Assembly (NCBI GenBank): GCA_016223045.1
Contig: JACRPT010000048.1
Span: 1 to 56,709 of the forward strand
Direction of reading: 5' to 3'
Source: Candidatus Eiseniibacteriota bacterium
Lineage (GTDB): Bacteria; Eisenbacteria; RBG-16-71-46
Length of the DNA: 56,709 nucleotides
In this document: one piece after another, positions 16,510 to 24,900 of the stretch
Numbering within the stretch: the first letter of the stretch is position 1
Layout: each line of letters begins with the position of its first letter
Made by a program: the position numbers and the translations under genes
The notes under the pieces: generated by a model
The model's input: the letters and a program-made list of their open reading frames with translations, nothing else
Told to the model about the DNA's origin: nothing
The model's database searches: none

Positions 16510-17250
16510 ATGAGAACCCTGCTCCTGGCCTTCCTGCTCGCTTTCGCGGCGGCGCCCGCCCTGGCCGCGGAGGGGCTCTGGCTCACCTGGGACGAGTGCG
16601 TGCTCGACCCCGCCGCGCCCCACAACCGGAACAGCCCCTGCCTCGGAAACGTGAACGGACAGGACCTCTACTGTGCGTTCCAGATGCCGTTCCCGGTGGA
16701 TAGCGTGCTGGGTGTGGACATTGTGGTGGACGTCCAGCACGGGAGCCCGGTGCTGCCGAGCTGGTGGCAGTTCGCCCCCGACAGTTGCCGCGCCGGGCAG
16801 TTGCGCGTGAGCTTCGACTTCAGCACCAGCTCCTTCTGCACCGATTTCTGGTTCGGCAACGGCGTGGGGGGGCTGCAGGGCTACTACCAGGGCGAGCCGC
16901 GCGGCGGGGCAAACCAGGCGCGCATCAAGATCGCCGGCGCGGTCCTGCCGGGGTTCGGCTACCGGCAGCTCACCGCCGCCGATGTCTACTACGCAGCGAA
17001 GCTCACCATCACCAACGCCCATACCGTGGATCCGGGCGGCTGCCCGGGCTGCATCAATCCCGCCTGTCTGGTGCTGAACTCGATCGCCATCCGCCGCCAG
17101 CCCGGCGCCCCGGGCGGCGACGTGTTCCTGCAGGGGCCGGGGCCCGGCAACGGCAACTTCGCGACCTGGCAGGGCGGGAGCGGGGCCGACTGCACGGCCG
17201 TGCCCGTGCGCTCCATGACCTGGGGCCGGGTCAAGAGCCTCTACCGGTGA
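16510..17250 (+). CDS. secreted Cys-rich protein C, TWGRVKSLYR-terminal family
   Basis: A 246-residue, more divergent paralogue of A and B. The signal peptide (TLLLAFLLAFAAAPALAA) is followed by EGLWLTWDEC. It keeps the cysteine framework (DEC, SPC, DSCR, FCTDF, CPGCxxxAC, DC) with one extra Cys (LYCAF). Block matches are VLPSWWQF, GGLQGYYQ, NQARIKIA, YAAKLTITNA and VLNSIAI, and the end is TWGRVKSLYR. The N-terminal GGINFxW block is replaced by GLWLTW. The start has no Shine-Dalgarno but lies 8 nt after a -10 element, suggesting leaderless translation. Gene D follows 38 nt downstream on the same strand. Confidence 0.8.
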   Translation: MRTLLLAFLLAFAAAPALAAEGLWLTWDECVLDPAAPHNRNSPCLGNVNGQDLYCAFQMPFPVDSVLGVDIVVDVQHGSPVLPSWWQFAPDSCRAGQLRVSFDFSTSSFCTDFWFGNGVGGLQGYYQGEPRGGANQARIKIAGAVLPGFGYRQLTAADVYYAAKLTITNAHTVDPGGCPGCINPACLVLNSIAIRRQPGAPGGDVFLQGPGPGNGNFATWQGGSGADCTAVPVRSMTWGRVKSLYR

Positions 17251-17288
17251 GCATGGAGCGGCCGGGATCCTGCGGTGTAGAAGGAGCC

Positions 17289-17432
17289 ATGACCCGGATC
17301 CCGCTTTGGCCTGTCATTGCCGGCGCCCGTGGCCTGCGCGCCCGGCGGCGGCGGGGGCGCATGACCCGGACCCCGATTCCGCCGGTCGTCGCCGGCGCCC
17401 GTGGCCTGCGCGCCGCGCTGGCGCTGGTGGCC
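17289..17432 (+). repeat. 72-bp tandem duplication at the start of gene D
   Basis: The sequence from ATG 17289 recurs from ATG 17361 with strong identity (ATGACCCGGA, then GCCGGCGCCCGTGGCCTGCG), keeping the frame. It encodes MTRxPxxPVxAGARGLRA twice, giving two possible starts. Similarity fades in the last third of each unit. Confidence 0.7.
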
Positions 17433-18248
17433 CTGGCCGGGTTGCTGGCCGCCGGGGCCGGAGCCGCATCCCCCGCGAAGGCGACGCGCCGGGCCCACCC
17501 CGCGCCCGCCATCGCCCGGCCCGCCGCGCCCGACTCGGAGCCCGGGCCCGACTCGACCGGGCAGGTGATCTACTCGGAGCCGAAGCTCTACATGGCGTGG
17601 CGCGCGCCCTGGGGGATGCCCGGGGCCAGCGACACGCTGAGCGTGCTCTGTGACGACACGCTGAGCGTGGACACCCTCTTCCTGTCGTTCGAGACCGGGC
17701 GCGACGCGCCGCACTTCTACGGCATGTACGCGCGGCTCTACTTCCGCCCGCCGTTCGGCGACACGCTCGGCACCTACTGGCACTGGGGCCGCGGCTGGTG
17801 GAACCAGGGCAACCTGCGCATCGAGTTCGATCCCGACGGCTCGTTCCCGTGCGCGCAGCCGTGGGTGAGGCACGGATTCGGCCAGCCGGACTTCCAGTTC
17901 ACGCCCCAGGCGGGGCGGCTCGACCTGATCTACGGACTGCGCGAAGCCGACACCGCGCCGGTCGCCGCGGGCACGCGCTACTGCTTCGCCCGCGTGCTCT
18001 TCCGGCAGCGCCGGTGCCACCTGCCGGGCGCGCGGCAGCCGGTGTGCATCGAGTGGGCCGAAGCGCGGCTCTCGTTCGGGCAGGGCGACGTGTTCGCCAG
18101 GCGCGGGCCGGCGCGCTTCGTCTCGGCCAATTCGCCGGACGGCGGCGTCTGCGCTCCCTACCGGCGCGCGTCCAACCCCGGCGCGTGGAAGCCCAGGGGT
18201 CCCACGAATCCCAACCAGCCGCCGCCGGGCACGCGCAGACAGGAGTAG
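17289..18248 (+). CDS. secreted protein D, divergent relative of the Cys-rich family
   Basis: A protein of 319 residues from ATG 17289, or 295 from ATG 17361. The N-terminal 24 codons are a tandem duplicate of the next 24 (72-bp repeat), so either ATG can start it. The second directly precedes the signal peptide (LALVALAGLLAAGAGAA). After a Pro/Ala-rich linker the mature part aligns block by block with protein F: NLRIEFDPDGSFPC with the ASFDFRGAPQTSC region, RLDLIYGLREADT with RLVLGVAVATPS, RYCFARVLF with YYCFRLRIT, and CHLPGARQPVCIEW with CAGCTVPVCLTL. The alignment was made by eye. It lacks the terminal TWGxVKSLYR and ends in a Pro-rich tail instead. The function is unknown. Confidence 0.65.
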   Translation: MTRIPLWPVIAGARGLRARRRRGRMTRTPIPPVVAGARGLRAALALVALAGLLAAGAGAASPAKATRRAHPAPAIARPAAPDSEPGPDSTGQVIYSEPKLYMAWRAPWGMPGASDTLSVLCDDTLSVDTLFLSFETGRDAPHFYGMYARLYFRPPFGDTLGTYWHWGRGWWNQGNLRIEFDPDGSFPCAQPWVRHGFGQPDFQFTPQAGRLDLIYGLREADTAPVAAGTRYCFARVLFRQRRCHLPGARQPVCIEWAEARLSFGQGDVFARRGPARFVSANSPDGGVCAPYRRASNPGAWKPRGPTNPNQPPPGTRRQE

Positions 18249-18281
18249 CGGCAGGCACGCGCCCGGGCGCGAGACGAGCCT

Positions 18282-18310
18282 GGGCGGCGCTCCCGCGAGG
18301 AACGCCGCCC
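18282..18310. terminator. hairpin between convergent genes
   Basis: GGGCGGCG (18282-18289) pairs with CGCCGCCC (18303-18310) in the short gap between gene D (plus) and the PpiC gene (minus). There is no T run. It probably limits read-through in both directions. Confidence 0.45.
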
Positions 18311-18334
18311 CGAAGCGACCCGCGCCGCCAGCCG

Positions 18335-20161
18335 TCAGTCGAGCACCGGGTCCACGAGCCTGATGCGCATCACCAGCTCGGGGTGGACCTCGATGGCGCA
18401 GTCCTTCCGGTGGCGCGCGAGCAGCTCCTTGAGCAGCTTCTCGGCCTGGATGTTCTGCAGGGATTCGTCCACCAGCGACTCGACCTCCTCGTACGGGAGC
18501 TGGTGCCCCGGGTCGTAGGTCAGCAGCTGGAGCGCCATGTAGTCGCCCTGCCGGTCGGGCCCCACGATCGAGACCTGTCCCGGCTTCATCTCCTCGAACA
18601 GCGCCTTCTGGTAGGCGCCGTGCTCGTCCTCGCGTCGCTCCTGGATCGCGCCCGAGCGCATCCCCGCGAGCGAGTCGGCGCGCAGCACGGCCGCCGCGTC
18701 CTCGCCCTGGCGCAGCCGCTCCGCCAGCGAGTCGGCCGCCGCCCTGGTGGAGCGCACGATCGCCGCGAAGCGCACCTTGCGCCAGGAGAAGAACTCGCGC
18801 AGCCGCGATTCGTAGTACTGGTGCCGCTCCGCTGCCGAGATCCAGATCTTCGACTGCACCGAGTCCTGGAACAGGTGCTCCACCAGGAGCTCTTCGCGCT
18901 TCCGCTCGATGAGCCCGACCGCGAGCGGGTCCCGGTCGAGCCTGCGCTCCAGGGCGAGCTTCGCGGTCCAGGGTTCCAGCACGAACCCGTCGAGCGCCGA
19001 GCGGAACGCGTCGAAGCTGTTCACGTTCATGCGCTGCGGCACCGGGATGGCCCTGTAGGTGTCGAGGAAGAGCCCGAGCGTGAAGCTGCCGCCGTTCCAC
19101 CGCGCCAGCATCCGCGCGGTGTCGGCCGGCGCGAACTCGGGCATCGCGCCCGAGATGTCGATGACCTGCTTGCCCTCCTCGTCGGTGCGCATCGGCGCGG
19201 TCTCGCCGAACAGGCGCGAGGCCCAGGCGATGTTGGTGCTGTCGTAGGTCATGCCGATGCGCGCGCGCAGCATCGAGCGCATCGCCTCGACGCGCTTCGC
19301 GATCGCGGCGGGCGCCAGGTCGCTCACGATGCTCGAGCGCACGGTCTCGAGCGGCGGCGCGCTGGCCGGGCGCCGGTCGGCCACGCGCACCAGCTGGTAG
19401 CCTTCACGGTCCTCGAACACCTGCGAGTACTGGCCCGGCGCGAGGTCGTAGATGCCGAGCGCCACCTGCGGGTCGAACGCGTTGCGCACCATCCAGCCCA
19501 GCTCGCCGTCCGGGCCGCGGTCCTGCTTCGCGATCGAGTGCTTCTTCACCGCTTCGGACCAGGTGATCCGGCCCGCGGCGAGGTCGGCGCGCAGGCGCTC
19601 GATCAGGGCGCGGTCGTGGCTCACCAGGTGCTGGAGCCGGAGCTGGAACCGGCGCTGCGCGTAGGCGTGCTGGATCTCCTGCTCCGAGGGCTGCGCCGAG
19701 TCGGCCACCAGCCGCTGGAACGCCACGTTCGAGAGCACGCGCTGGGTGTGCTCGCGCAGCGTCGCGCGGTCCTCGAAGTCGAGCGGCCGGTCGGCGGCGA
19801 GCGCGGTGTGCGCCAGCACCTCCTTGTTCACCATGCTGTTCAGGAACTCGACGCGGCCCGCACTGTCCGGCCGGGGCCGGTACTCCGCGTACGACGAGAA
19901 CCAGGCCTCGCGGAACTGGCGCACCGTGAAGCGGCGGTCGTTCACGCGCCCGAGGAACGCGGAGTCGGGCAGGAACTGCCCGGTGTCCGGCACTCCGTCC
20001 ACGTATGTCGCCGGCCTGCCCTGGTAGAGGAGCGGCGCCTGCGTCGGCGGCGGGGCAGGCAGCGGCTTCGAAGGCTTCCACGGCTGCGGCGCGGGTCCGG
20101 CGGCGAGCGCGACGGACCCCAGCAGCAGGAGCCCGAGCGGAGCGAGCAGGCGAAGCTTCAT
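18335..20161 (-). CDS. SurA/PpiC-type periplasmic peptidyl-prolyl isomerase
   Basis: A 608-residue exported foldase. It has a signal peptide (LLAPLGLLLLGSVALAAG), a Pro-rich linker, then a SurA-like N-terminal chaperone segment (VNDRRFTVRQFREAWF, the usual lead of SurA/PrsA proteins). A parvulin (PpiC) domain lies at about 165-275, with AEAVKKHS-like text (WSEAVKKHSIAK) and the family mark GELGWM near residue 222. A second, more degenerate parvulin-like region follows at about 460-560. Such proteins help outer-membrane and secreted proteins fold in the periplasm; the many large secreted proteins next door are likely clients. A strong promoter lies at 20221-20250. It is longer than E. coli SurA (428 residues). 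Confidence 0.8.
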   Translation of the reverse strand: MKLRLLAPLGLLLLGSVALAAGPAPQPWKPSKPLPAPPPTQAPLLYQGRPATYVDGVPDTGQFLPDSAFLGRVNDRRFTVRQFREAWFSSYAEYRPRPDSAGRVEFLNSMVNKEVLAHTALAADRPLDFEDRATLREHTQRVLSNVAFQRLVADSAQPSEQEIQHAYAQRRFQLRLQHLVSHDRALIERLRADLAAGRITWSEAVKKHSIAKQDRGPDGELGWMVRNAFDPQVALGIYDLAPGQYSQVFEDREGYQLVRVADRRPASAPPLETVRSSIVSDLAPAAIAKRVEAMRSMLRARIGMTYDSTNIAWASRLFGETAPMRTDEEGKQVIDISGAMPEFAPADTARMLARWNGGSFTLGLFLDTYRAIPVPQRMNVNSFDAFRSALDGFVLEPWTAKLALERRLDRDPLAVGLIERKREELLVEHLFQDSVQSKIWISAAERHQYYESRLREFFSWRKVRFAAIVRSTRAAADSLAERLRQGEDAAAVLRADSLAGMRSGAIQERREDEHGAYQKALFEEMKPGQVSIVGPDRQGDYMALQLLTYDPGHQLPYEEVESLVDESLQNIQAEKLLKELLARHRKDCAIEVHPELVMRIRLVDPVLD

Positions 20162-20220
20162 GGAATCTCCGGTTGGGACAGGATGCGGGCGTGGCGGGTG
20201 GGGGAGCGGGATCGGCGAAA

Positions 20221-20250
20221 AGTCTAGGGGTGCCTGCCGCGGCGGGTCAA
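20221..20250 (-). promoter_or_regulatory. sigma70-like promoter for the 20161 foldase gene
   Basis: On the minus strand TTGACC (20250-20245), 18-nt spacer, TAGACT (20226-20221). Both hexamers and the spacing are identical to the promoter of the C25 peptidase gene. The leader would be about 55 nt. Confidence 0.75.
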
Positions 20251-20330
20251 GGCAGGGAGTCCGAGTTGCGAAAGGCTTGACCGGATGGGGCAGGCGCCGC
20301 CGGGTCTTCGTGAGCCCGGCACTCAGGAGG

Positions 20331-21758
20331 CTAGTTCCCTCGCGCTCCGCCCAGCTTCGCCAGCGCCGCCTGGTTGATGGCGACCGGCGTGGCCGCGCGC
20401 AGGCTGTCCACCAGCGCGCGCATCAGCCGCTCGCCCTCCTCGCCGTACCAGCTGTGGTGCACCAGGTCGCGCACCTCGTCGAACGACCGCCGGCGGCCCG
20501 GCATCACCGCCACCACGCGCCAGACCTCCCAGCCGTCCTCGACCGGGTCGGGGCCCAGCACTGCGCCGGTGCCGGCGCGCATCGCCCGCGCGAACAGCGC
20601 GCTGTCGGAAGCCGCGCTCACCTCGTAGGCGAGGCTCGCGCCTCCGCGCCGCGAGACCGCCTCCAGGCTCTCGGCCTCGCCGGCCGCGCGCAGTCGCACG
20701 GCCAGCGCCGATGCCTCGCCGCGGTCCCCCAGCACGATGCCAAGGACCTTCACGCGCAGCGGCAGCGTCCAGTCGTCCTGGCGGGCGCGGAAGTGCTTCA
20801 GCAGCGTCAGCGAGTCGGTGGCGATCCGGGCGTAGACCTCGCGGGCCACCAGGTGCGAGACGTCGTTGTACTCGCGCAGGTTCGCGAGCGCCGCCGCAAT
20901 GTCGGCGCGGTGCTCCAGCCCGCGCCGCTCAGCGTCGCGGCGCAGCATGCGCTCGAACAGCCCGTTCTTCACCAGGTCGCGCACCTGCGAGCCGCTCTCG
21001 ATGCGCGGGCGATAGAGCGGGTTCAGCCGGCGCCACGCCTCCAGCAGCCCGGCCACGCGGTAGTCGCCCTCGTCCGAGCGGGCCACCACCTTCGCCGTGT
21101 CGGCCGGGTCCACCGCGGGCATGGCGCCCATGGCGCGCAGCTGCGCGAACATCGAGGAGTCGCGCGACGGCCGGGGGATCGCGCCCCACGCCTGCGCCAG
21201 CTTCGCCAGCAGCGCCTCCTCGTAGCGGACGTGCAGGCGCGTCATGGCGCTGTCGCGCGCCACGATGCCGAGCGCCTGCTGGTCGAGGCTGTCGCCGCGG
21301 GGGCCCAGCCCGCGGCGCGTGGCGGTGAGCGCCGAGTCCAGCATGGTCTGGATCACCAGCCGGTCGCGCTGCCCCTGGTACTCGGCGCTCTCACGCGCCG
21401 TCCAAATCCAGCGCTCGCGGCCGGCCGCCTCGCCCAGGGCCTCCTTGGAGACCAGAAGTTCGAGAAACCCCCGTGCGCCCTCCGGGGTAAGGGAATCGGG
21501 TCGCGCAGGGGGGGCGACCTGATCCCAGGCCTTTCGGAACCGGGAGACGGTGATCTCGCGGCGGCTCCCCACGACGGCCAGCACGGAGTCGGGCAGGGGC
21601 CCCCGCACCGTCGCTGCGGTCGAGGCCGCCCGGGCCGGCATGGGACGGCCCGGTGCGAGCCTCGCCCGCGCCGGCGCGGCCAGCGGGGTCGCCATCAGCA
21701 GCACCAGTGTCCAGGACGCGCATCGTCGCGGTGCGCGGGCTCGCGTGCAGCGGTCCAT
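20331..21758 (-). CDS. second PpiC/SurA-like periplasmic foldase
   Basis: A 475-residue exported protein, a distant relative of the adjacent 18335-20161 gene. ATG 21758 has GGAGGT upstream; a longer in-frame start at 21836 lacks a ribosome site. The signal peptide (ASWTLVLLMATPLAAPARA) is followed by SVLAVVGSRREITVSRFRKAW, the same SurA-type opening. A helical middle comes next, then a parvulin-like C-terminal half (VKVLGIVLGDRGEASALAVRLR..., and VEDGWEVWRVVAVMPGRRRSFDEV, the usual domain end). Catalytic parvulin residues are not obvious, so it may act as a chaperone only. It may be cotranscribed with, or simply precede, the downstream foldase, which also has its own promoter. Confidence 0.65.
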   Translation of the reverse strand: MDRCTRARAPRRCASWTLVLLMATPLAAPARARLAPGRPMPARAASTAATVRGPLPDSVLAVVGSRREITVSRFRKAWDQVAPPARPDSLTPEGARGFLELLVSKEALGEAAGRERWIWTARESAEYQGQRDRLVIQTMLDSALTATRRGLGPRGDSLDQQALGIVARDSAMTRLHVRYEEALLAKLAQAWGAIPRPSRDSSMFAQLRAMGAMPAVDPADTAKVVARSDEGDYRVAGLLEAWRRLNPLYRPRIESGSQVRDLVKNGLFERMLRRDAERRGLEHRADIAAALANLREYNDVSHLVAREVYARIATDSLTLLKHFRARQDDWTLPLRVKVLGIVLGDRGEASALAVRLRAAGEAESLEAVSRRGGASLAYEVSAASDSALFARAMRAGTGAVLGPDPVEDGWEVWRVVAVMPGRRRSFDEVRDLVHHSWYGEEGERLMRALVDSLRAATPVAINQAALAKLGGARGN

Positions 21759-21798
21759 GCCACCTCCAGGGAGCGGGGGAGCGCGGTCGAGGCACGCG

Positions 21799-21829
21799 AG
21801 TCTAGCATCCGGCCGCGACCGATTCACAA
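21799..21829 (-). promoter_or_regulatory. candidate promoter for the 20331-21758 gene
   Basis: On the minus strand TTGTGA (21829-21824), 19-nt spacer, TAGACT (21804-21799). The -10 equals the local consensus; the -35 is weaker. The leader would be about 35 nt and contains the GGAGGT site. Confidence 0.5.
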
Positions 21830-21868
21830 CTCCCATACGGAGACCGACCCGATCCCAGGGCTACGACC

Positions 21869-21898
21869 TTGACCCCGTTCGCGCGGGGTCCGTAGACT
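21869..21898 (+). promoter_or_regulatory. promoter of the C25 peptidase gene, leaderless
   Basis: TTGACC (21869-21874), 18-nt spacer, TAGACT (21893-21898). Only 9 nt separate the -10 from ATG 21908, so transcription should start at or within about three bases of the start codon. Confidence 0.7.
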
Positions 21899-21907
21899 CG
21901 GCACTTC

Positions 21908-24900
21908 ATGCGCCCCACCCAGAGCCTCCTCAGGGCCACGGTCCTTCTCCTCGCGCTGCTTCCGGCGCTCCCGGCCCGCGCCCAGCCGGTCCGCCTGCTC
22001 GCTTCCGACGCCCGCGGCGTCACCCTGCGGGTGGACGCTTCGGCGTTCGCGCTGTCGGCGCCCGAGGCCGAGGACCGGGTGCGGCTGCTGGTGCCGGGGT
22101 TCCGCGCCGCCAGCGAGCCCGGGCGCCCGCAGCTCCCGTTCGCGCAGGCGCTGCTGGCGCTGCCGCCGGGCGCCACCGCGCGCGCGCGCGTCACCGGCGG
22201 CGAGGCGGAAGAGGAGCGCGCGAACGTGAGGCTCGCGATCGGACCGCGGCCGGCGTTCGTGGACGACCCGGGCGGGCTCGGACCCACCCCGTCGCTCGAG
22301 GCGGTCGCGCCGCTGGCCGACGGGCCGTGGCCGGCCGCGCCGGTCGCGGTGGGCGAGCCGTTCACCCTGCGCGGCCAGCGCGTGGTCGCGGTCCAGGTGT
22401 GGCCGTTCCGCGCCGACGAGGCCTCGTCCCGGCTCTGGATCCGGCGTTCCCTCGTGGTGCGCGTGGACTTCGCCGGCGGCGCCGAGCCCGCGCTCGCCGC
22501 GCCGGCCGAGGACCGGCACTGGGAGCCGGTGTTCGAGAGCGCGCTCCTCAACTACGAGCAGGGCCGGCGCTGGCGCGAGCCGGCGGCCGGGCCCGCGGCG
22601 GGCCTTAGCCTGTTCCGCGGCACGGCGCTCGACCGCGCGGCGCTACCGGCCGGGATCGCCGCGAGCGCGGCGTTCGACGAGAGCGAGCCCGAGGTGCGGG
22701 TGCGCGTGGATACCACCGGCGTCTGGGGGCTCGATTACGATGCGCTGGCGGCGCAGGGCTATCCCGCCGGCGTGCCGGTCGCGGAGGTGAGCCTGCACCG
22801 GCACGAATTCGTGCAGGGCGCCACGCCGCCCTACGTCACGCTCGAGCTGCCCATCGAGGTGGACGACGCCAACGGCAACGGCGTGTTCGACTCGGGTGAC
22901 CGCATCCTGGCGTTCGTGCGCAGCTGGGCCGAGCGCTCGGGTGCCTCGCTGCCGCAGCGCGAGTGGGGCGACGGCGAGGTGGTCTACGCCACGCGCCTGC
23001 GCGGCGGCGCGGGGCTGCGGCTGCCGCTGCGGCCGGGCTGGAGGAACGCCAGCGTCACGCCGCTCGCTTCGTACCCCTGGCGGCAGCGCTGGGAGCGCAG
23101 CTTCGGCTACTACGGGTTTCCCAACGACACCACGACCTACGACCGGTTCCTGTGGACTCCCTACACCAAGTCCTACTACTACCGGCCGGACACCATCCGC
23201 TTCGAGACCAACCACCTCGACACCTCGCGCACCGTCACCTTCCGGGGGAACTGGGAGGGGATCAGCAGCAGCACGCACTTCATCTGGGCGCAGGTGAAGA
23301 ACGCCTCCTCGCAGTTCACCAGCGTCGCCGACTCGGTGCTCTGGTTCGCCAAGGACCCGGTGACGGTCACCACCGTGCTCCACGGCTCGGCGCTCAGCGA
23401 GGGGAACACCAACACCTTCCGTGACTGGGGCAAGAACTCCGCGAGCCCGCCCGATCCCAACACGAACGGCTACGTGAGCGCCGGCCTCAACTGGTTCGAG
23501 GCCACCTACTGGCGGAGCTTCCGGGCGCTGCGGGGCTACCTCGACCTGAACAGCGCCGACGCCGCGGACGTGTTCCAGGTGCACGCCCTGGGCTTCGCCA
23601 CGGACCTGATCCGCGTCTACGACGTCACCGACCCCGCGAATCCCGCGCGGGTGCAGGTGGACCCCGCGCGGATCGGGCCCGACGGGAGCGGCGGCTACGC
23701 GGTGGACTTCCAGGACTCGACCGGCGCGGGCCAGCCGCGGTGCTACTTCGCCTTCGACACGCCGAAGAGCGTGCCGGGCGCGCTGGTCACGGCCGTCACG
23801 CGCCGCCGCCTCGAGGACAACCTGGCGGCCGACTACCTGCTGGTGGTGCCCGAGGAGTTCCTGCCCGCGGTGGACCCGCTGGTGAACCTGCGGCGCGCGC
23901 AGGGGCTCTCGGTGCTGGTCGCGCCGCTCGAGTCGGTGAACGACGAGTTCAACGGCGGGCGCCGCTCGAAGTGGGCGATCAAGCGCCTGGTGCGCTACGC
24001 CTACGAGCACTGGCAGAGCCGCTTCCTCATGCTGGTGGGCGACGGCAGCGAGGACGGGCGGCACCTCCTGAACGGCTCGGGGACGGACTGGATCCCCGCC
24101 CCGGTCATCCGCGGTCCGGTCGCGGTGGCCGAGGGGCTCGAGATCATCCCCTCCGACCCGTGGTACGGCTGGTGCCTGAACGACGATCCCAACTGCTACC
24201 TCCAGCCGCTGCTGATCCCGCAGGTGTTCGTGGGACGGCTCCCCGCGAACAGCCTGCAGCAGGCCACCGACATGATCTCCAAGATCGTGGCGAACGAGAG
24301 CTTCGCGGCCGACCAGGTGTGGCGGCGCCGCATGGTGCTGCTGGCGGACGATGCCTACTCGGGGGTCAGCACCTTCGGTGGCGGGGGCGGCGGGGGCAGC
24401 AACAACTACTGCTACCACAACTACGAGCTGAGGTTCCGCACGCTCAACGAGGCGATCAGGCGCGTGGTGCTGGACGAAGCCGGGCTCCAGCAGTGCTTCC
24501 CGGAGGTCATGGACCTGCGCTCGTACCTGACCACGCCCGCGCTCTACATCGTGAACGGCCCCGGCGACACCTGCCGCACCGGCGCGCAGACCGGCACTCC
24601 GAATGCCGAGAGCCTCCTGCGCGCGGCGTTTAACCCCGCGCTGTTCAGCCGGCTCAATGGCGGCGTGACGTGGTGGAACTACCAGGGCCACGCCAACCAG
24701 TACATCCTGTCTCACGAGGGTTTCTACCGGAACCAGGACGGCAACCAGGACCGCGACAACCTGATGAACGACGGGAAGCCCTTCCTGTTCTCGGCGTTCT
24801 CCTGCCACGTGAACGGCTTCGCGGTGGCGCACGAGGCCGACCCCTCGCTCGGACCCGCGGTGGGCGAGAACCTGATGACGCTCGCGAACCGCGGCGCGGT

